A stretch of DNA of 47,621 nt from the NCBI RefSeq assembly GCF_019396355.1, contig NZ_JAHKRK010000039.1, positions 1-47,621 on the forward strand, written 5' to 3'. A model generated the notes under the pieces. The model was given only the letters and a program-made list of their open reading frames with translations, ran no database searches and had not been told where the DNA came from. The translations under genes and the position numbers were made by a program. Positions 26,120 to 37,274 of this stretch are shown one piece after another; the stretch's first letter is position 1; every line of letters starts with the position of its first letter. The DNA comes from Pseudonocardia nigra (GTDB lineage: Bacteria > Actinomycetota > Actinomycetes > Mycobacteriales > Pseudonocardiaceae).

Positions 26120-26590
26120 TGATCGCCGTGAGATGACCGTTCCGGCATCTTGGACGACGGGGACGCGCATCTCGCGGCGACCATGGGCGGGCTGATCAGC
26201 GCGAGAGGACCGTTTCCGCAGCTCCGACCACACAGACGCACATCTCGCGGCGACCATGAGGCAGTGATCGCCGCGAGATGGCGGTTTCCGCACTTCCGAC
26301 CACGCAGGCGCACCTCTCGCGACGATCACCGGGCACAGTGATCGCCGCGAGATCACAGTTCCTGCACGTCGGACCGCACAGATCCGCAGTTCGCGGCGAT
26401 CTTGCCGCTATCGCTCAGGCCCTCGACGCGCAGTACCCCGACCGGCGCCCCACTGATCACCACGAGATGACCGTTCCCGCAGTTCCGCCCGCGCAGACGC
26501 GCATCTCAGCGCGATCAGAGGCGAGCTGATCACCACGAGATGGCGGTTCCTGCACTTTCGACCGCGCGGATGCGTATCTCGGGGCGATCA
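26120..26590. repeat. Array of six 64-bp palindromic elements
   Basis: Copies lie at 26120-26183, 26193-26255, 26265-26328, 26339-26402, 26454-26517 and 26527-26590. Each starts close to TGATCGCCGCGAGATG and ends close to CATCTCGCGGCGATCA. Between these arms is a non-palindromic core (roughly CCGTTTCCGCA then TCCGACCACGCAGACG) that always points the same way. Spacers are 9, 9, 10, 51 and 9 bases. The array fills most of the 658-base gap between ogt and rmuC; no gene is evident there. Confidence 0.92.
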
Positions 26591-26758
26591 TCGGACGGAA
26601 CCCGACCACCAGCGAGCGTCCGCGTTCCTCCCGGGCCGGCAGTCCTCGACCATCCGTTCGACCGCTCGCCGATTCGCGCCGCCCGCTGGCCGTCAGGTCC
26701 CGCATGCCCCGGCGCGCCTGGCCCGATTTCGTCGGCCCCCCGTTGCACCCTGATCGTC

Positions 26759-28288
26759 ATGGACACCGCGACCGTCTCCGTCCTGCTCATCGGCGTGATC
26801 GTGGGCGCGGCGCTCGGCGCGGGCGCCGTGTGGTTCCTGCTCGCGTCCCGGTCGCGGGTGGCGGCGGCGGAGGCCGCCCGCGCCGCGGCCGACGCCTCCG
26901 CGATGCTCCGGGCCGACGCCGCCGGGCTGCGCGCCGAGCGGGCGGGCCTGCTCGAACGCATCGACGAGCTCGGCGAGCAGCACGACCGGGCGGTCGAGCG
27001 GCTGCGGCGGGCGGAGTCCGAGGCGGCGGCCGCGACGGCCGCGCTGCAGAGCGAGCGGGAGGCGGGCGCGCACCGCGAGCAGCTGCTCGTCCGGCGCGAC
27101 GCCGAGCTGAAGCAGGCGTTCCAGGCGCTGTCGGCCGACGCGCTGGCCCGCAACAACGAGCAGTTCGTAGCGCTCGCCGAGGGCCGCATCAAGGAGGCCA
27201 CGGCCGCGCTCGCGGCGCGGGCCGACGGCGACGCGGTCGCCCGAGCCGAGGCGGTCGGCAAGCTGCTCGACCCGATGGCGTCGGCGCTGCAGCGGGTCGA
27301 GGGCCAGCTGCGCACGGTCGAGAAGGAGCGGGAGTCGGCCTACGCGGGGCTGCGCGAGCAGGTCAGCGCGATGCGGTTCAGCTCCGAACAGCTGCAGCAC
27401 GAGACGAAGCAGCTGGTCAATGCGCTGCGGGCGCCGCAGGTCCGGGGCCGCTGGGGCGAGCTGCAGCTCGAGCGCATCGTGCAGCTGGCCGGCATGGTGG
27501 AGCACTGCGACTTCTCCACCCAGGTCACGGCGCAAGGCGACGACGGCGGCATCCGCCCCGACATGGTGGTGCGCCTGGCGGGCGGCAAGCAGATCGTCGT
27601 CGACGCGAAGGTGCCGTTCGCAGCCTACCTGGAGGCCGTGGAGAGCCGCGACCCCGACGTGCACCGCGAGCGGCTGTCCGCCCACGCCCGGCAGCTGCGC
27701 CAGCACGTCGACGCGCTGTCGGCCAAGAACTACTGGGCCGCGTTCGAGCCGTCGCCGGAGTTCGTGGTGCTGTTCGTGCCGGGCGACCCGTTCCTCGAGG
27801 CCGCCCTGCAGTCCGACCCCGCGCTGCTCGAGCACGCGTTCTCGAGCAACGTCGTGATCGCCACCCCCACCACGCTCATCGCCCTGCTGCGCACCGTCGC
27901 CTACAGCTGGCGGCAGGAGGCGCTGGCCCGCAACGCCGCGCAGGTCCACCAGCTCGGCAAGGAGCTGCACAGCAGGCTCGCCACGATGGGCACGCACGTC
28001 GCCAAGCTCGGCCGCAGCCTCGACACGGCCGTGGCGAGCTACAACCAGACGGTGTCGTCGCTGGAGTCGCGCGTGCTCGTCACCGCGCGCAAGCTCACCG
28101 ACCTGGAAGTCACCGACGACGAGCTCGCCGCGCTCGGGCAGGTCGAGCGCGCGCCGCGCACGGTGGCCGCGCCGGAGCTGGTCGCCTCGGCGGCCGATTC
28201 ACTGGTCGCCCTCCACGAGCTGCAGCGCGCCGACCGCGCGGGCGGTGGGGAGGGCGAGCCGGGACCGAGAGCTACCGTGAACGGATGA
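26759..28288 (+). CDS. rmuC: DNA recombination protein RmuC
   Basis: Membrane-anchored protein of 509 aa. One N-terminal helix (residues about 6-28, VLLIGVIVGAALGAGAVWFL) is followed by a long Ala/Glu-rich coiled coil to about residue 150. The RmuC nuclease-like domain includes VRGRWGELQLERIVQLAGM, IVVDAKVPFAAYLEAVE, YWAAFEPSPEFVVLFVPGD and ATPTTLIALLRTVAYSWRQE in order. RmuC limits inversions between short inverted repeats in E. coli; here it happens to lie beside an array of them. ATG 26759 begins the anchor directly. Confidence 0.93.
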   Translation: MDTATVSVLLIGVIVGAALGAGAVWFLLASRSRVAAAEAARAAADASAMLRADAAGLRAERAGLLERIDELGEQHDRAVERLRRAESEAAAATAALQSEREAGAHREQLLVRRDAELKQAFQALSADALARNNEQFVALAEGRIKEATAALAARADGDAVARAEAVGKLLDPMASALQRVEGQLRTVEKERESAYAGLREQVSAMRFSSEQLQHETKQLVNALRAPQVRGRWGELQLERIVQLAGMVEHCDFSTQVTAQGDDGGIRPDMVVRLAGGKQIVVDAKVPFAAYLEAVESRDPDVHRERLSAHARQLRQHVDALSAKNYWAAFEPSPEFVVLFVPGDPFLEAALQSDPALLEHAFSSNVVIATPTTLIALLRTVAYSWRQEALARNAAQVHQLGKELHSRLATMGTHVAKLGRSLDTAVASYNQTVSSLESRVLVTARKLTDLEVTDDELAALGQVERAPRTVAAPELVASAADSLVALHELQRADRAGGGEGEPGPRATVNG

Positions 28289-28304
28289 CCGAGCGGGACG
28301 GAGC

Positions 28305-28859
28305 ATGAGCACGCGCGGCGCGGGCGGCCGCTGGCCGATGGCGGAGCGGTCGGTACTGACCACCGTGCTCGGAGTGCCGCCGCTGGCGGCGATCGGGCTC
28401 GCGGCCGCCCTCACCGCGCTGGGCGTCTTCGTCGACCTGGCACGTGTCGGCACCCTCGGCGCGGTGTTCACGATCTGCCACATCACCGGGTGCGTCCTGG
28501 CGGTCGCCTGGGTGCGCCGCGACGGCCTGTTCGGGCCGATGGTGCAGCCGCCGCTGCTGGTGGCCGTGGCGGTGCCCGTCGTGGTGCTGCTCATGGGCAC
28601 GCCGAAGCCGGGCGCGGGCGTGGCCGAGAGGCTGCTCGTGATCGGCGCGCCGCTCGTCAACGCCTTCCCGATCATGGCGTGGACCACGGGCCTCGCCCTC
28701 GCCCTCGGGGTGTTCCGGCTGGTCGTCCAGCGTCCCGTGGATGCCCCCGCCGAGCCGAAACGGCCGGCGGTCAGCTCCCGGCGCGGCTCTCCTGCCGGTT
28801 CCGGGCGGGGCGCAGCTCGCGGGGCAGCGAGAAGGTCAGTGTCTCCTCGGCGGTCGTGA
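28305..28859 (+). CDS. DUF6542-type membrane protein
   Basis: Membrane protein of 184 aa with four hydrophobic segments (about 28-48, 52-70, 85-98 and 112-138) and a basic, Pro/Ser/Arg-rich C-terminal tail. Features such as [20 protein letters not shown] and [16 protein letters not shown], and its place before ispH and xseA, match the actinobacterial DUF6542 family of unknown function. The tail coding sequence overlaps the 3' end of the convergent ispH gene by 89 bases. Confidence 0.75.
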   Translation: MSTRGAGGRWPMAERSVLTTVLGVPPLAAIGLAAALTALGVFVDLARVGTLGAVFTICHITGCVLAVAWVRRDGLFGPMVQPPLLVAVAVPVVVLLMGTPKPGAGVAERLLVIGAPLVNAFPIMAWTTGLALALGVFRLVVQRPVDAPAEPKRPAVSSRRGSPAGSGRGAARGAARRSVSPRRS

Positions 28860-29748
28860 CCTCCTCGACGTCGGCCCAGCCGCGCTCGGAGAGGAATTCC
28901 AGCACCCCGCGCACCAGCACCTCGGGCACCGACGCGCCGCTCGTCAGGCCGATCGTCTCGACGCCGTCGAGCCAGCTCTCGTCGATGTCGCGCGCGTAGT
29001 CGATGAGGTGGGCGGCGCCGGCACCGGCCGACAGCGCCACCTCCACCAGCCGTACCGAGTTGGACGAGTTCTTCGACCCGACCACGAGCACGAGGTCGCA
29101 GTGCCCGGCCATCGCCTTCACCGCGACCTGCCGGTTCTGGGTGGCGTAGCAGATGTCGTCGCTCGGCGGGTTCTGCAGCGACGGGAAGCGCTCGCGCAGC
29201 GCCCGCACCGTCTCCATCGTCTCGTCGACGCTCAGCGTGGTCTGCGACAGCCACACGACCTTCTCCGGGTCGCGGACCTCCACAGCCGCGACGTCGGCGG
29301 CGGTCTCGACGAGCTGGATGTGCTCCGGGGCCTCGCCAGCGGTGCCCTCCACCTCCTCGTGGCCGTGGTGGCCGACGAGCAGGATGTCGTAGTCCTCGCG
29401 GGCGAACCGTTTGGCCTCGTGGTGCACCTTCGTGACGAGCGGGCAGGTCGCGTCGATCGTGCGCAGCTCGCGCTGCTTGGCCTGGTCGCGGACCGTCGGG
29501 GACACCCCGTGCGCCGAGAACACCACCAGCGCGCCCTCGGGCACCTCGTCGGCGTCGTCCACGAAGACCGCGCCGCGCTCGGTGAGCGTCTCCACCACGT
29601 GGACGTTGTGCACGATCTGCTTGCGGACGTAGACCGGCGGACCGTGCTGCTCGAGCGCCTGCTCGACGGCCTCGACCGCCCGGTCGACACCGGCGCAGTA
29701 GCCACGTGGCTTGGCCAGCAGGACACGCTTGCTGCTCGCTGCGGTCAT
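28771..29748 (-). CDS. ispH: 4-hydroxy-3-methylbut-2-enyl diphosphate reductase
   Basis: Last enzyme of the MEP isoprenoid pathway, reducing HMBPP to IPP and DMAPP with a 4Fe-4S cluster. The protein has 325 aa. The three cluster ligands are Cys18 (KPRGYCAGV), Cys102 (IDATCPLV) and Cys200 ([11 protein letters not shown]). The catalytic segments [12 protein letters not shown] and [15 protein letters not shown] are intact. It is encoded against its neighbours, overlapping the DUF6542 gene tail to tail and divergent from the lipid-droplet-type gene, with an inverted repeat in the divergent region. Confidence 0.96.
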   Translation of the reverse strand: MTAASSKRVLLAKPRGYCAGVDRAVEAVEQALEQHGPPVYVRKQIVHNVHVVETLTERGAVFVDDADEVPEGALVVFSAHGVSPTVRDQAKQRELRTIDATCPLVTKVHHEAKRFAREDYDILLVGHHGHEEVEGTAGEAPEHIQLVETAADVAAVEVRDPEKVVWLSQTTLSVDETMETVRALRERFPSLQNPPSDDICYATQNRQVAVKAMAGHCDLVLVVGSKNSSNSVRLVEVALSAGAGAAHLIDYARDIDESWLDGVETIGLTSGASVPEVLVRGVLEFLSERGWADVEEVTTAEETLTFSLPRELRPARNRQESRAGS

Positions 29749-29823
29749 ACGACCAGCCTACGTGCGGCGGCGGGAGGAACTCGGCGAGACGTGCCCCACG
29801 CGCGGAACGGCGCCCGATGTGCC

Positions 29824-29870
29824 AGCAAGGTGGCGATACTGCCACTGGACGGCAGCATTGCCACCTTGCT
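29824..29870. repeat. 47-bp inverted repeat, family A-like
   Basis: Arms AGCAAGGTGGCGATACTGCC (29824-29843) and 29851-29870 pair at 18 of 20 positions with a 7-base loop. It lies between the divergent starts of ispH and the gene at 29955. The left arm matches the right arm of the repeat at 18590-18640 at about 13 of 16 aligned positions (AA-GTGGC--TGCTGC). Confidence 0.8.
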
Positions 29871-29954
29871 GCGACTCGGGCCCCGGAGGGACGCCGCCCG
29901 CCACCGCGCCGCCCCCGGGCTGCCTCCCGTTGCCGCACAGGGGAGACTGTGGGC

Positions 29955-30620
29955 ATGAGCCCGCTGCCGCTGCCGGTCCGCGTCGCCGCCGGCCTCGTCG
30001 CCACCGCCGTCGAACAGGCCAGGGACCTCCCCCGGCACGTCGTCGAGTTCCCCGTCACCGCGGTGAGCCAGGCGCTGCAGGCGTCGATGCGCGTGCAGCA
30101 GAAGGTCACGGACCTCGCGATCAAGGGCGACCGGGCCCTGGGGGCGCTGCGCCCGGTCGAGGACGAGCCGAGCTGGGCCACGTTCGACGACGAGGTGGCG
30201 GAGCCGAGCGGCAACGGCTCCAACACGGTCACAAAGCTGCGGCCGCAGGCGGCGCGGCGGGCCGCCGAGGAGCCGCCCGCGGCCCCGGAGCCCGTCGTCG
30301 TCGACGAGGAGCCGCCCGCCGTCGAGCGGCCCGAAGCGGAGCCCCTCGAGGACCGGGCCGTGGAGGTGGCGGCCGAGGTCACGGCCGTCGCGGCCGAGGG
30401 CGTGGAGCCCGAGCGCACCGGCGCCGAGGACGCTGCCGCGACCGGCCCAAACGTGCTCCCGGGATACCGCGAATTGACGATCCCGCAGCTGCGCGGCCGG
30501 CTGCGCCACCTCGACGTGGAGGATCTGCGCGCGCTGCTGGAGTGGGAGACCACCCACGACAACCGCGCGCCGTTCGTCACGATGCTCTCCAACCGGATCA
30601 CCACGGTCACGGAGGGGTGA
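29955..30620 (+). CDS. Lipid-droplet-associated-type protein
   Basis: Protein of 221 aa. The N-terminal amphipathic helix region [20 protein letters not shown] then [20 protein letters not shown] is the part seen in actinobacterial lipid-droplet/nucleoid-associated proteins (MLDS-like). An acidic, Ala/Glu/Pro-rich linker (about 85-170) and a conserved C-terminal helix bundle follow: [20 protein letters not shown] and [20 protein letters not shown]. Its GTG-overlapping stop couples it to xseA. It is probably peripheral at lipid surfaces; the function is inferred from family naming only. Confidence 0.75.
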   Translation: MSPLPLPVRVAAGLVATAVEQARDLPRHVVEFPVTAVSQALQASMRVQQKVTDLAIKGDRALGALRPVEDEPSWATFDDEVAEPSGNGSNTVTKLRPQAARRAAEEPPAAPEPVVVDEEPPAVERPEAEPLEDRAVEVAAEVTAVAAEGVEPERTGAEDAAATGPNVLPGYRELTIPQLRGRLRHLDVEDLRALLEWETTHDNRAPFVTMLSNRITTVTEG

Positions 30621-31903
30621 GTCAGCCGAACTCGCCGGAGCAGCCCTGGCCGGTCCGCACGGTCGCGCGGAAGATCGCGGAGTGGGTCGACCGGCTCGGC
30701 CCGGTGTGGGTGGAGGGCCAGCTCGCGCAGGTGACGGCCCGTCCCGGCACGGGCACGGCGTTCCTCGTGCTGCGCGACCCCGCCGCCGACGTCTCGCTGC
30801 AGCTCACCGCGCCGGTCGGGCTCGTGCGCGAGGGCGGCCCGGCCGTCGTCGAGGGCAACCGGGTCGTGGTGCACGGCAAGCCCTCGTTCTTCCTGGGGCG
30901 CGGCACGCTGAGCCTGCGCGTCGACCAGATCCGGGCGGTCGGGATCGGCGAGCTGCTGGCCCGCATCGAGCGGCTGCGCAGGCTGCTGGCGGCCGAGGGC
31001 CTGTTCGACCACGCGCGCAAGCGGCGCCCGCCGTTCCTGCCCGGTTGCATCGGGCTGGTCACCGGGCGGGCCTCCGCGGCCGAGCACGACGTCGTGTCGA
31101 ACGCGACGGCGCGGTGGCCGTCGGTCCGCTTCCGCATCGAGCACACCGCGACGCAGGGCGCACTGGCCGTCCCGCAGCTCGTGGAGGCGCTCGGGGTGCT
31201 CGACCGCGACCCGCAGGTCGACGTGATCGTGCTGGCCCGGGGCGGCGGCAGCGTCGAGGACCTGCTGCCGTTCTCCGACGAGACGCTGTGCCGCGCCGTC
31301 GCCGCCTGCCGCACGCCGGTCGTGTCGGCGATCGGCCACGAGCCCGACACCCCGCTCGTCGACCACGTGGCCGACGTGCGCTGCTCGACGCCCACCGAGG
31401 CGGGGCGCAGGCTCGTTCCCGACCTGGCCGAGGAGACCGCGCGGATCGCGGGCCTGCGCGACCGGGCCCGGCGGGCGCTCGGCGGCTGGGTGGACCGCGA
31501 GCAACGACTGCTGGCGGCCCTGCGCGCGCGGCCGGTGCTGGCGGATCCGCTGCGCGCGATCGACGCCCGCAGGGACGAGGTGGAGCGGCTGCGCGAGGCG
31601 ACCCGCGCCTGCGTGCTGCGCGGCCTGGAGCGGCGCGACACCGATCTGGAGCACGTCACCGCCCGGCTGACGGCCCTCGGGCCGGCCGCGACGCTCGCCC
31701 GTGGCTACGCGGTGGTGCAGCGCGTGCCGGCCGAGCACGATCCGGGTACGCCGCTGCCGGTGCTGCGGTCGGTCACCGAGGTCGAGCCCGGGGCCAGGCT
31801 GCGGATCCGGGTGGCGGACGGGGCGGTGCACGCCGACGTGGCCCCGCAGCCCGGCGAGCCGCCGGCACCGAAGAAGAGGAAGACGAAAGTGAGCACGACA
31901 TGA
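30617..31903 (+). CDS. xseA: Exodeoxyribonuclease VII large subunit
   Basis: Catalytic subunit of single-strand-specific exonuclease VII, 428 aa. An N-terminal OB-fold (about 12-105; [35 protein letters not shown]) precedes the nuclease domain with [56 protein letters not shown] and RCSTPTEAG. The C-terminal [11 protein letters not shown] motif is present. GTG 30617 overlaps the previous stop after GGAGGG. Its stop overlaps the xseB start (ATGA). Confidence 0.95.
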   Translation: MSQPNSPEQPWPVRTVARKIAEWVDRLGPVWVEGQLAQVTARPGTGTAFLVLRDPAADVSLQLTAPVGLVREGGPAVVEGNRVVVHGKPSFFLGRGTLSLRVDQIRAVGIGELLARIERLRRLLAAEGLFDHARKRRPPFLPGCIGLVTGRASAAEHDVVSNATARWPSVRFRIEHTATQGALAVPQLVEALGVLDRDPQVDVIVLARGGGSVEDLLPFSDETLCRAVAACRTPVVSAIGHEPDTPLVDHVADVRCSTPTEAGRRLVPDLAEETARIAGLRDRARRALGGWVDREQRLLAALRARPVLADPLRAIDARRDEVERLREATRACVLRGLERRDTDLEHVTARLTALGPAATLARGYAVVQRVPAEHDPGTPLPVLRSVTEVEPGARLRIRVADGAVHADVAPQPGEPPAPKKRKTKVSTT

Positions 31904-32118
31904 CCGAGCGGCCCGCCGTCGACGGCCTCGGCTACGAGCAGGCCCGCGACGAGCTCGCCGAGGTGGTCCGCGCCCTGGAGGCCGGCGGGCTCGGCCTCGA
32001 CGAGTCGGTGGCGCTGTGGGAGCGCGGCGAGGCGCTGGCCCGCCGCTGCGAGGAGCAGCTGGCCGGTGCACGCGAGCGTGTGGAGAAGGCGCTCGACGCC
32101 GCAGAGCACGCCGACTGA
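31900..32118 (+). CDS. xseB: Exodeoxyribonuclease VII small subunit
   Basis: Small helical subunit of 72 aa. It has the family pattern [20 protein letters not shown], then [20 protein letters not shown] and a short C-terminal helix. It is coupled to xseA by an ATGA overlap, ensuring excess small subunit. Length and position are standard. Confidence 0.95.
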   Translation: MTERPAVDGLGYEQARDELAEVVRALEAGGLGLDESVALWERGEALARRCEEQLAGARERVEKALDAAEHAD

Positions 32119-32122
32119 CGGG

Positions 32123-32466
32123 TCACGCGACCGGTTCGGCCGCGTTGTCGTAGTCGGGCAAGGTGATCGACCCGGCCTTGCCGAACTGGGCGGCGAAGAG
32201 CGCCCGCAGCGGCCACCGGGTCATCCACCGGACCGAGAGGGTGCGCATCGCGATCGCGGCGCGGGTCTTCGGCAGGAAACCGCGTTCACACCGCCCGGAC
32301 GCAGTTGCCGGGCCTGGCGGACGTAGGGCCGCAGCACCGTCTCGTAGGCCGCGAACGCCGCCACGCCGCGCAGCCCGAGCATCGTGCCGGGCTCGCTGTA
32401 CATCTGGAACCAGCCGTCGAGGTCGTAGCGGTTGGGCACGGTGACGTACGTCGAGACGCAGCCCAA
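32123..32466 (-). pseudogene. FAD-dependent monooxygenase remnant
   Basis: C-terminal debris of a TetX/PHBH-like flavin monooxygenase. From about 32466 it reads TVPNRYDLDGWFQMYSEPGT then LGLRG, a mid-protein strand. It jumps directly to AAFAAYETVLRPYVRQARQL, normally near the C-terminus, so well over a hundred residues are missing. At about 32280 the frame shifts (one base missing) to LPKTRAAIAMRTLSVRWMTR and ends PDYDNAAEPVA. No start codon, Rossmann motif or FAD site remains. It abuts a TetR remnant pointing the other way. Confidence 0.7.
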
Positions 32467-32468
32467 CG

Positions 32469-32640
32469 GCCCACGTCGACACGATCACCTCGCCGGCCGC
32501 GGCCGGGAGCTTCCCGAACGTCACGCGGCTGACGGCGCTCGACGACTTCGACCTCGATCTGGACGCCCTGTTCGAGCTGGGCCTGCGGTGTCTGCTCGAC
32601 GGGCTGCGCGGGGTCCTGGGTCCTGACGGCGCTAGCCGAG
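32469..32640 (+). pseudogene. TetR-family regulator remnant (C-terminal part)
   Basis: The frame reads [40 protein letters not shown] and DGLRGVLG, which looks like the last helices of a TetR ligand-binding domain (F-[DE]-GLdrlLDGl pattern). The DNA-binding half is absent. The frame runs on into the convergent DUF4245 gene before meeting a stop. It lies back to back with the flavin monooxygenase remnant, as if one deletion removed the 5' halves of a divergent pair. Confidence 0.55.
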
Positions 32641-33240
32641 GACCTCACCCGTCACCGCGGCGACGGCCAGCGTGCGGAAGTCCGCCTCGCTGCCGCTGCC
32701 GGTGATCAGCAGCCGGACGTCGCCGAGGTCGGCGATCCAGGTGGGTTCCTGGCCGTCGCGGCCGTAGGCGCCCCACTGCTGCCCGTCGACGTCCACGACG
32801 CCTCGGCCGGGCACCGGATCGGTCCCGGCCTCTACGGCGAGGAGCGCCGCCTCGGGCGCGTCGCTCTGCAGCAGCCGCAGGTAGCGACCCTCGGGGGTGA
32901 CGAAGCCGGTGCGGACCGCGGTGACCTCACCGACGGTGTCCCGGTCGAGGGAGTTGGCGCGCCACTGCGCCGGCACCGCCGGGATCCGCACCGGGAACTC
33001 GACGTGCGGCGCGAGCTCCCGCAGCTCGGCGGGCGCGTCGACGACCGGAAGACTCCCCGCGTCCACGGTTGGGCCGCCGGGCGAGAAGGTGCACCCGCGC
33101 GACACCCGGGCCACCACGAGGACGACCACGGCCAGCACGGCCAGCGCCCCCACCATGTCCCGCACGCTCAGGGCCGACCGCGGCGGCTTGGCGGGAGGAC
33201 GTGGCTGCGCCGGCGGGCGGGGTTCGGGCTCGGAACTCAC
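32632..33240 (-). CDS. DUF4245-domain membrane protein
   Basis: Protein of 202 aa: a Pro-rich cytoplasmic N-terminus, one membrane segment (about 30-47, [17 protein letters not shown]) and an extracytoplasmic DUF4245 domain with [40 protein letters not shown] and [20 protein letters not shown]. The family is common in actinobacteria next to glpX, divergent as here; its role is unknown. The GTG at 33240 starts the conventional N-terminus. Confidence 0.85.
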   Translation of the reverse strand: MSSEPEPRPPAQPRPPAKPPRSALSVRDMVGALAVLAVVVLVVARVSRGCTFSPGGPTVDAGSLPVVDAPAELRELAPHVEFPVRIPAVPAQWRANSLDRDTVGEVTAVRTGFVTPEGRYLRLLQSDAPEAALLAVEAGTDPVPGRGVVDVDGQQWGAYGRDGQEPTWIADLGDVRLLITGSGSEADFRTLAVAAVTGEVLG

Positions 33241-33354
33241 GTTTCCATCGTCGCAGGGCGTGCTTGTCGTCTCAGCCCAGCCTGCGGAGCGGGCCGGTCT
33301 GCCAGGATCATGGCCTTCCCGCGTGCCACGCCCCACGGGAGAAGGAGGCCGGAG

Positions 33355-34431
33355 ATGACCGATCCTGGGACCCCGAACGCCCCGCGCGAGCGGCGGCGGG
33401 AGGCCCCCGACCGCAACCTCGCCATGGAGCTCGTCCGCGTCACCGAGGCCGGTGCGATGGCCGCGGGCCGCTGGGTGGGCCGCGGCGACAAGAACGGTGG
33501 CGACGGCGCGGCCGTCGACGCGATGCGGCACCTCATCGCCACCGTCTCGATGCGCGGCGTCGTCGTGATCGGCGAGGGCGAGAAGGACGAGGCGCCCATG
33601 CTCTACAACGGCGAGGAAGTGGGCAACGGCGAGGGCCCGTGGTGCGACGTCGCCGTGGACCCCGTCGACGGCACCACCCTGATGTCCAAGGGCATGCCGA
33701 ACGCCGTGGCGGTGCTCGCCGTGGCCGAGCGGGGCGCGATGTTCGACCCGTCGGCGGTCTTCTACATGGAGAAGCTCGCCGTCGGGCCGGAGGCGGCCGA
33801 CGTCATCGACGTCACCGCGCCCGTGCGCGACAACATCCGCCGCGTCGCCGCGGCGAAGCACATCGGCGTCGGCGACGTCACCGTCGCGGTGCTCGACCGG
33901 CCCCGGCACGAGCAGCTCGTGCGCGAGATCCGCCGCACCGGGGCGCGCATCAACTTCCTCGCCGACGGTGACGTGGCGGGCGCCATCTCCGCCGCCCGGC
34001 CCGGCACCGGCGTCGACCTGCTCTACGGCATCGGCGGCACCCCGGAGGGCATCATCACCGCGGCCGCCATGAAGTGCATGGGCGGCGCGATGCAGGGCAG
34101 GCTGTGGCCCCGCGACGACGAGGAGCGCGCCAAGGCACAGGCCGCGGGCCACGACCTCGACCGCGTCCTCACCACCGACGACCTCGTCCGCGGCGACAAC
34201 GTGTTCTTCTGCGCCACCGGTGTCACCGACGGCGACCTGCTCCGCGGCGTGCGCTACCACCCCGGTGGGTGCATGACGCAGTCGATCGTGATGCGGTCGA
34301 AGTCCGGCACCGTCCGGATGATCGACGGCTACCACCGGCTGACGAAGCTGCGCGAGTACTCGGCGGTGCCGTTCGACCTGACCGCCGACGACGTGGACGC
34401 CGACGAGCACCTGGCGCCGCCGCTCCCCTGA
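33355..34431 (+). CDS. glpX: Fructose-1,6-bisphosphatase, class II
   Basis: Gluconeogenic phosphatase of 358 aa, the GlpX form that is the main FBPase of actinobacteria. Motifs are [35 protein letters not shown] (metal site), [17 protein letters not shown] (the lithium-sensitive phosphatase signature), and [20 protein letters not shown] in the C-terminal part. GGAGG and AGGAGGCCGGAG precede the ATG. Complete and ordinary. Confidence 0.96.
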   Translation: MTDPGTPNAPRERRREAPDRNLAMELVRVTEAGAMAAGRWVGRGDKNGGDGAAVDAMRHLIATVSMRGVVVIGEGEKDEAPMLYNGEEVGNGEGPWCDVAVDPVDGTTLMSKGMPNAVAVLAVAERGAMFDPSAVFYMEKLAVGPEAADVIDVTAPVRDNIRRVAAAKHIGVGDVTVAVLDRPRHEQLVREIRRTGARINFLADGDVAGAISAARPGTGVDLLYGIGGTPEGIITAAAMKCMGGAMQGRLWPRDDEERAKAQAAGHDLDRVLTTDDLVRGDNVFFCATGVTDGDLLRGVRYHPGGCMTQSIVMRSKSGTVRMIDGYHRLTKLREYSAVPFDLTADDVDADEHLAPPLP

Positions 34432-34479
34432 CGCGGTGCCGTGCCGACGGCACACACCGCAGCACGTGCCGGCGGGCGG

Positions 34480-35280
34480 TCAGCCGCCCCGGGCGACGTA
34501 CAACTGCGCTTCCTCCGGCCTCGGGAGGAGGCCGAGGTGCTGGGCGCGCAGCACCGCGGAGAGCCGGTCGGCGACACCGAGCTTGGCGTAGGTGTGCTCC
34601 AGGTGCTTGTGCACCGTGCGCTCCCGGATCGCGAGGCGGTGGCCGATCGCGGCCGCGGTGAGGCCGTCGGCGAGCAGCCCCAGCACGGCCAGCTCGCGCG
34701 GGGTGAGCCGGAGGTCCGCGGCGGCTTCCGGTTCCGGGGACGTCGTGTTGTTGGCCTCCACCTGCCGGTCCAGCCCGGTGAGCAGCCGCCACAGCAGCGA
34801 GGCGAGGCGCGCCTCGTCCGGGCGGAACGCCTCGCTCCGCCCCATCACGAAGGCCCGGTGCGTCCCCGGACCCAACCGCAGCGGCAGCGACAGCTGGTGG
34901 GTGCTCGCCGCCGGCTTCGCCAGTTCGGACCATTCGCCGTCCGGGTCCGCGATCCACCGCGGGACGTCGACGGTCTGCACGGGGACCCGGGATCCGGTGT
35001 GCAGATAGAACAGCAACAGCGGATGCGCGAGGTGTGCCCGCTGCTCCGTCCACTCGAGCAGCTCGCCGCGGTGGCCGCCGAACTTCTCGTCGAACGGCCA
35101 GAGCCGTAGCACGGCCGGGTCCGGGCTGCCGGCCGGGAGGTCGTTGTAGGAGCACCCGGTCAGGTCGAAGGTCTCGCACAGCTGCAGCGCGATCCGCTCG
35201 TCGGGCAGCCGCGTCAGCGGCGTCGCGAGCAGGTCCGCGACGAGCTCGAGCCAGTCGCGCTCCGCTTTCCCGACCTCCAT
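34480..35280 (-). CDS. LuxR-family transcriptional regulator
   Basis: Regulator of 266 aa. The C-terminal LuxR helix-turn-helix is clear: [40 protein letters not shown] and [16 protein letters not shown]. The N-terminal 190 residues have no recognised receiver domain; there is no phosphorylation Asp pocket, and the pattern is GAF-like. It is therefore probably a ligand- or protein-controlled stand-alone regulator. It is divergent from fumC across a 350-base gap that contains a long hairpin. Confidence 0.88.
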   Translation of the reverse strand: MEVGKAERDWLELVADLLATPLTRLPDERIALQLCETFDLTGCSYNDLPAGSPDPAVLRLWPFDEKFGGHRGELLEWTEQRAHLAHPLLLFYLHTGSRVPVQTVDVPRWIADPDGEWSELAKPAASTHQLSLPLRLGPGTHRAFVMGRSEAFRPDEARLASLLWRLLTGLDRQVEANNTTSPEPEAAADLRLTPRELAVLGLLADGLTAAAIGHRLAIRERTVHKHLEHTYAKLGVADRLSAVLRAQHLGLLPRPEEAQLYVARGG

Positions 35281-35360
35281 GGACGTCCCGTCGCTCGCCT
35301 GGGCGTCGCGGTTATCCCCCCGTTGCCGACGTCACCCGGAAAGAGGAACGGGCACCAGCA

Positions 35361-35463
35361 CCGCGGCGCGGCCCGGCCGCAGCAGAACGGCGCCGGGCCG
35401 GACGACCCCATCCCCTCCTCGCTCCCCTCCGGGGACAGGTCGTCCGGCCCGGCCGCGCCGCGG
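35361..35463. repeat. Long GC-rich hairpin between LuxR and fumC genes
   Basis: A perfect 15-bp inverted repeat GCCGGGCCGGACGAC (35392-35406 with 35439-35453) encloses a pyrimidine-rich 32-base loop. An outer 11-bp pair, CCGCGGCGCGG (35361-35371 with 35453-35463), shares its last base with the inner arm. The rest of the 350-base gap (35281-35630) shows no believable gene; the open frames present have poor codon usage and no recognisable motifs. Confidence 0.7.
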
Positions 35464-35630
35464 GTGACGCGTCCCCGGCCGCGAACGAGGGCCGTGCCCG
35501 TGAGCCCCGCGCCGTTCATCCACCGATCCTGGCGCGCCCGTGCGTCGGGGCGGGATACGCACAACTGCGTACCGGGTGGTCGCCGCCACTCTCCGCTGCG
35601 CGGCCGGTCCCGCGCGAGAACACTGGGCCC

Positions 35631-37043
<1,413 letters not shown>

Positions 37044-37274
37044 CGGGTGGCGCGTCGGGGGCCGACACCACTCGCACCCGGCCTCCGCACCGCGGGCCGA
37101 CCACGCGCCGCACCGGCCCGACGCCGCTGTGCGACCTCCTGTTGACGCTGGTCACAGCCCTGATGACCCGATCGGCGCAACGCTCCGTTGCTGTCGGTCA
37201 CGGTTCATCCGGTGTTCACCTTTTCCGCCGCCGCTCGTGGTTGCATGCCCGAGCGGGGCGGAAAGGAGCGCACG

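Noticed and set aside
26120..26590. Possible CRISPR array
   Set aside because: The units are 64 bp, degenerate and palindromic, spacers are only 9-10 bases, and no cas gene is present.
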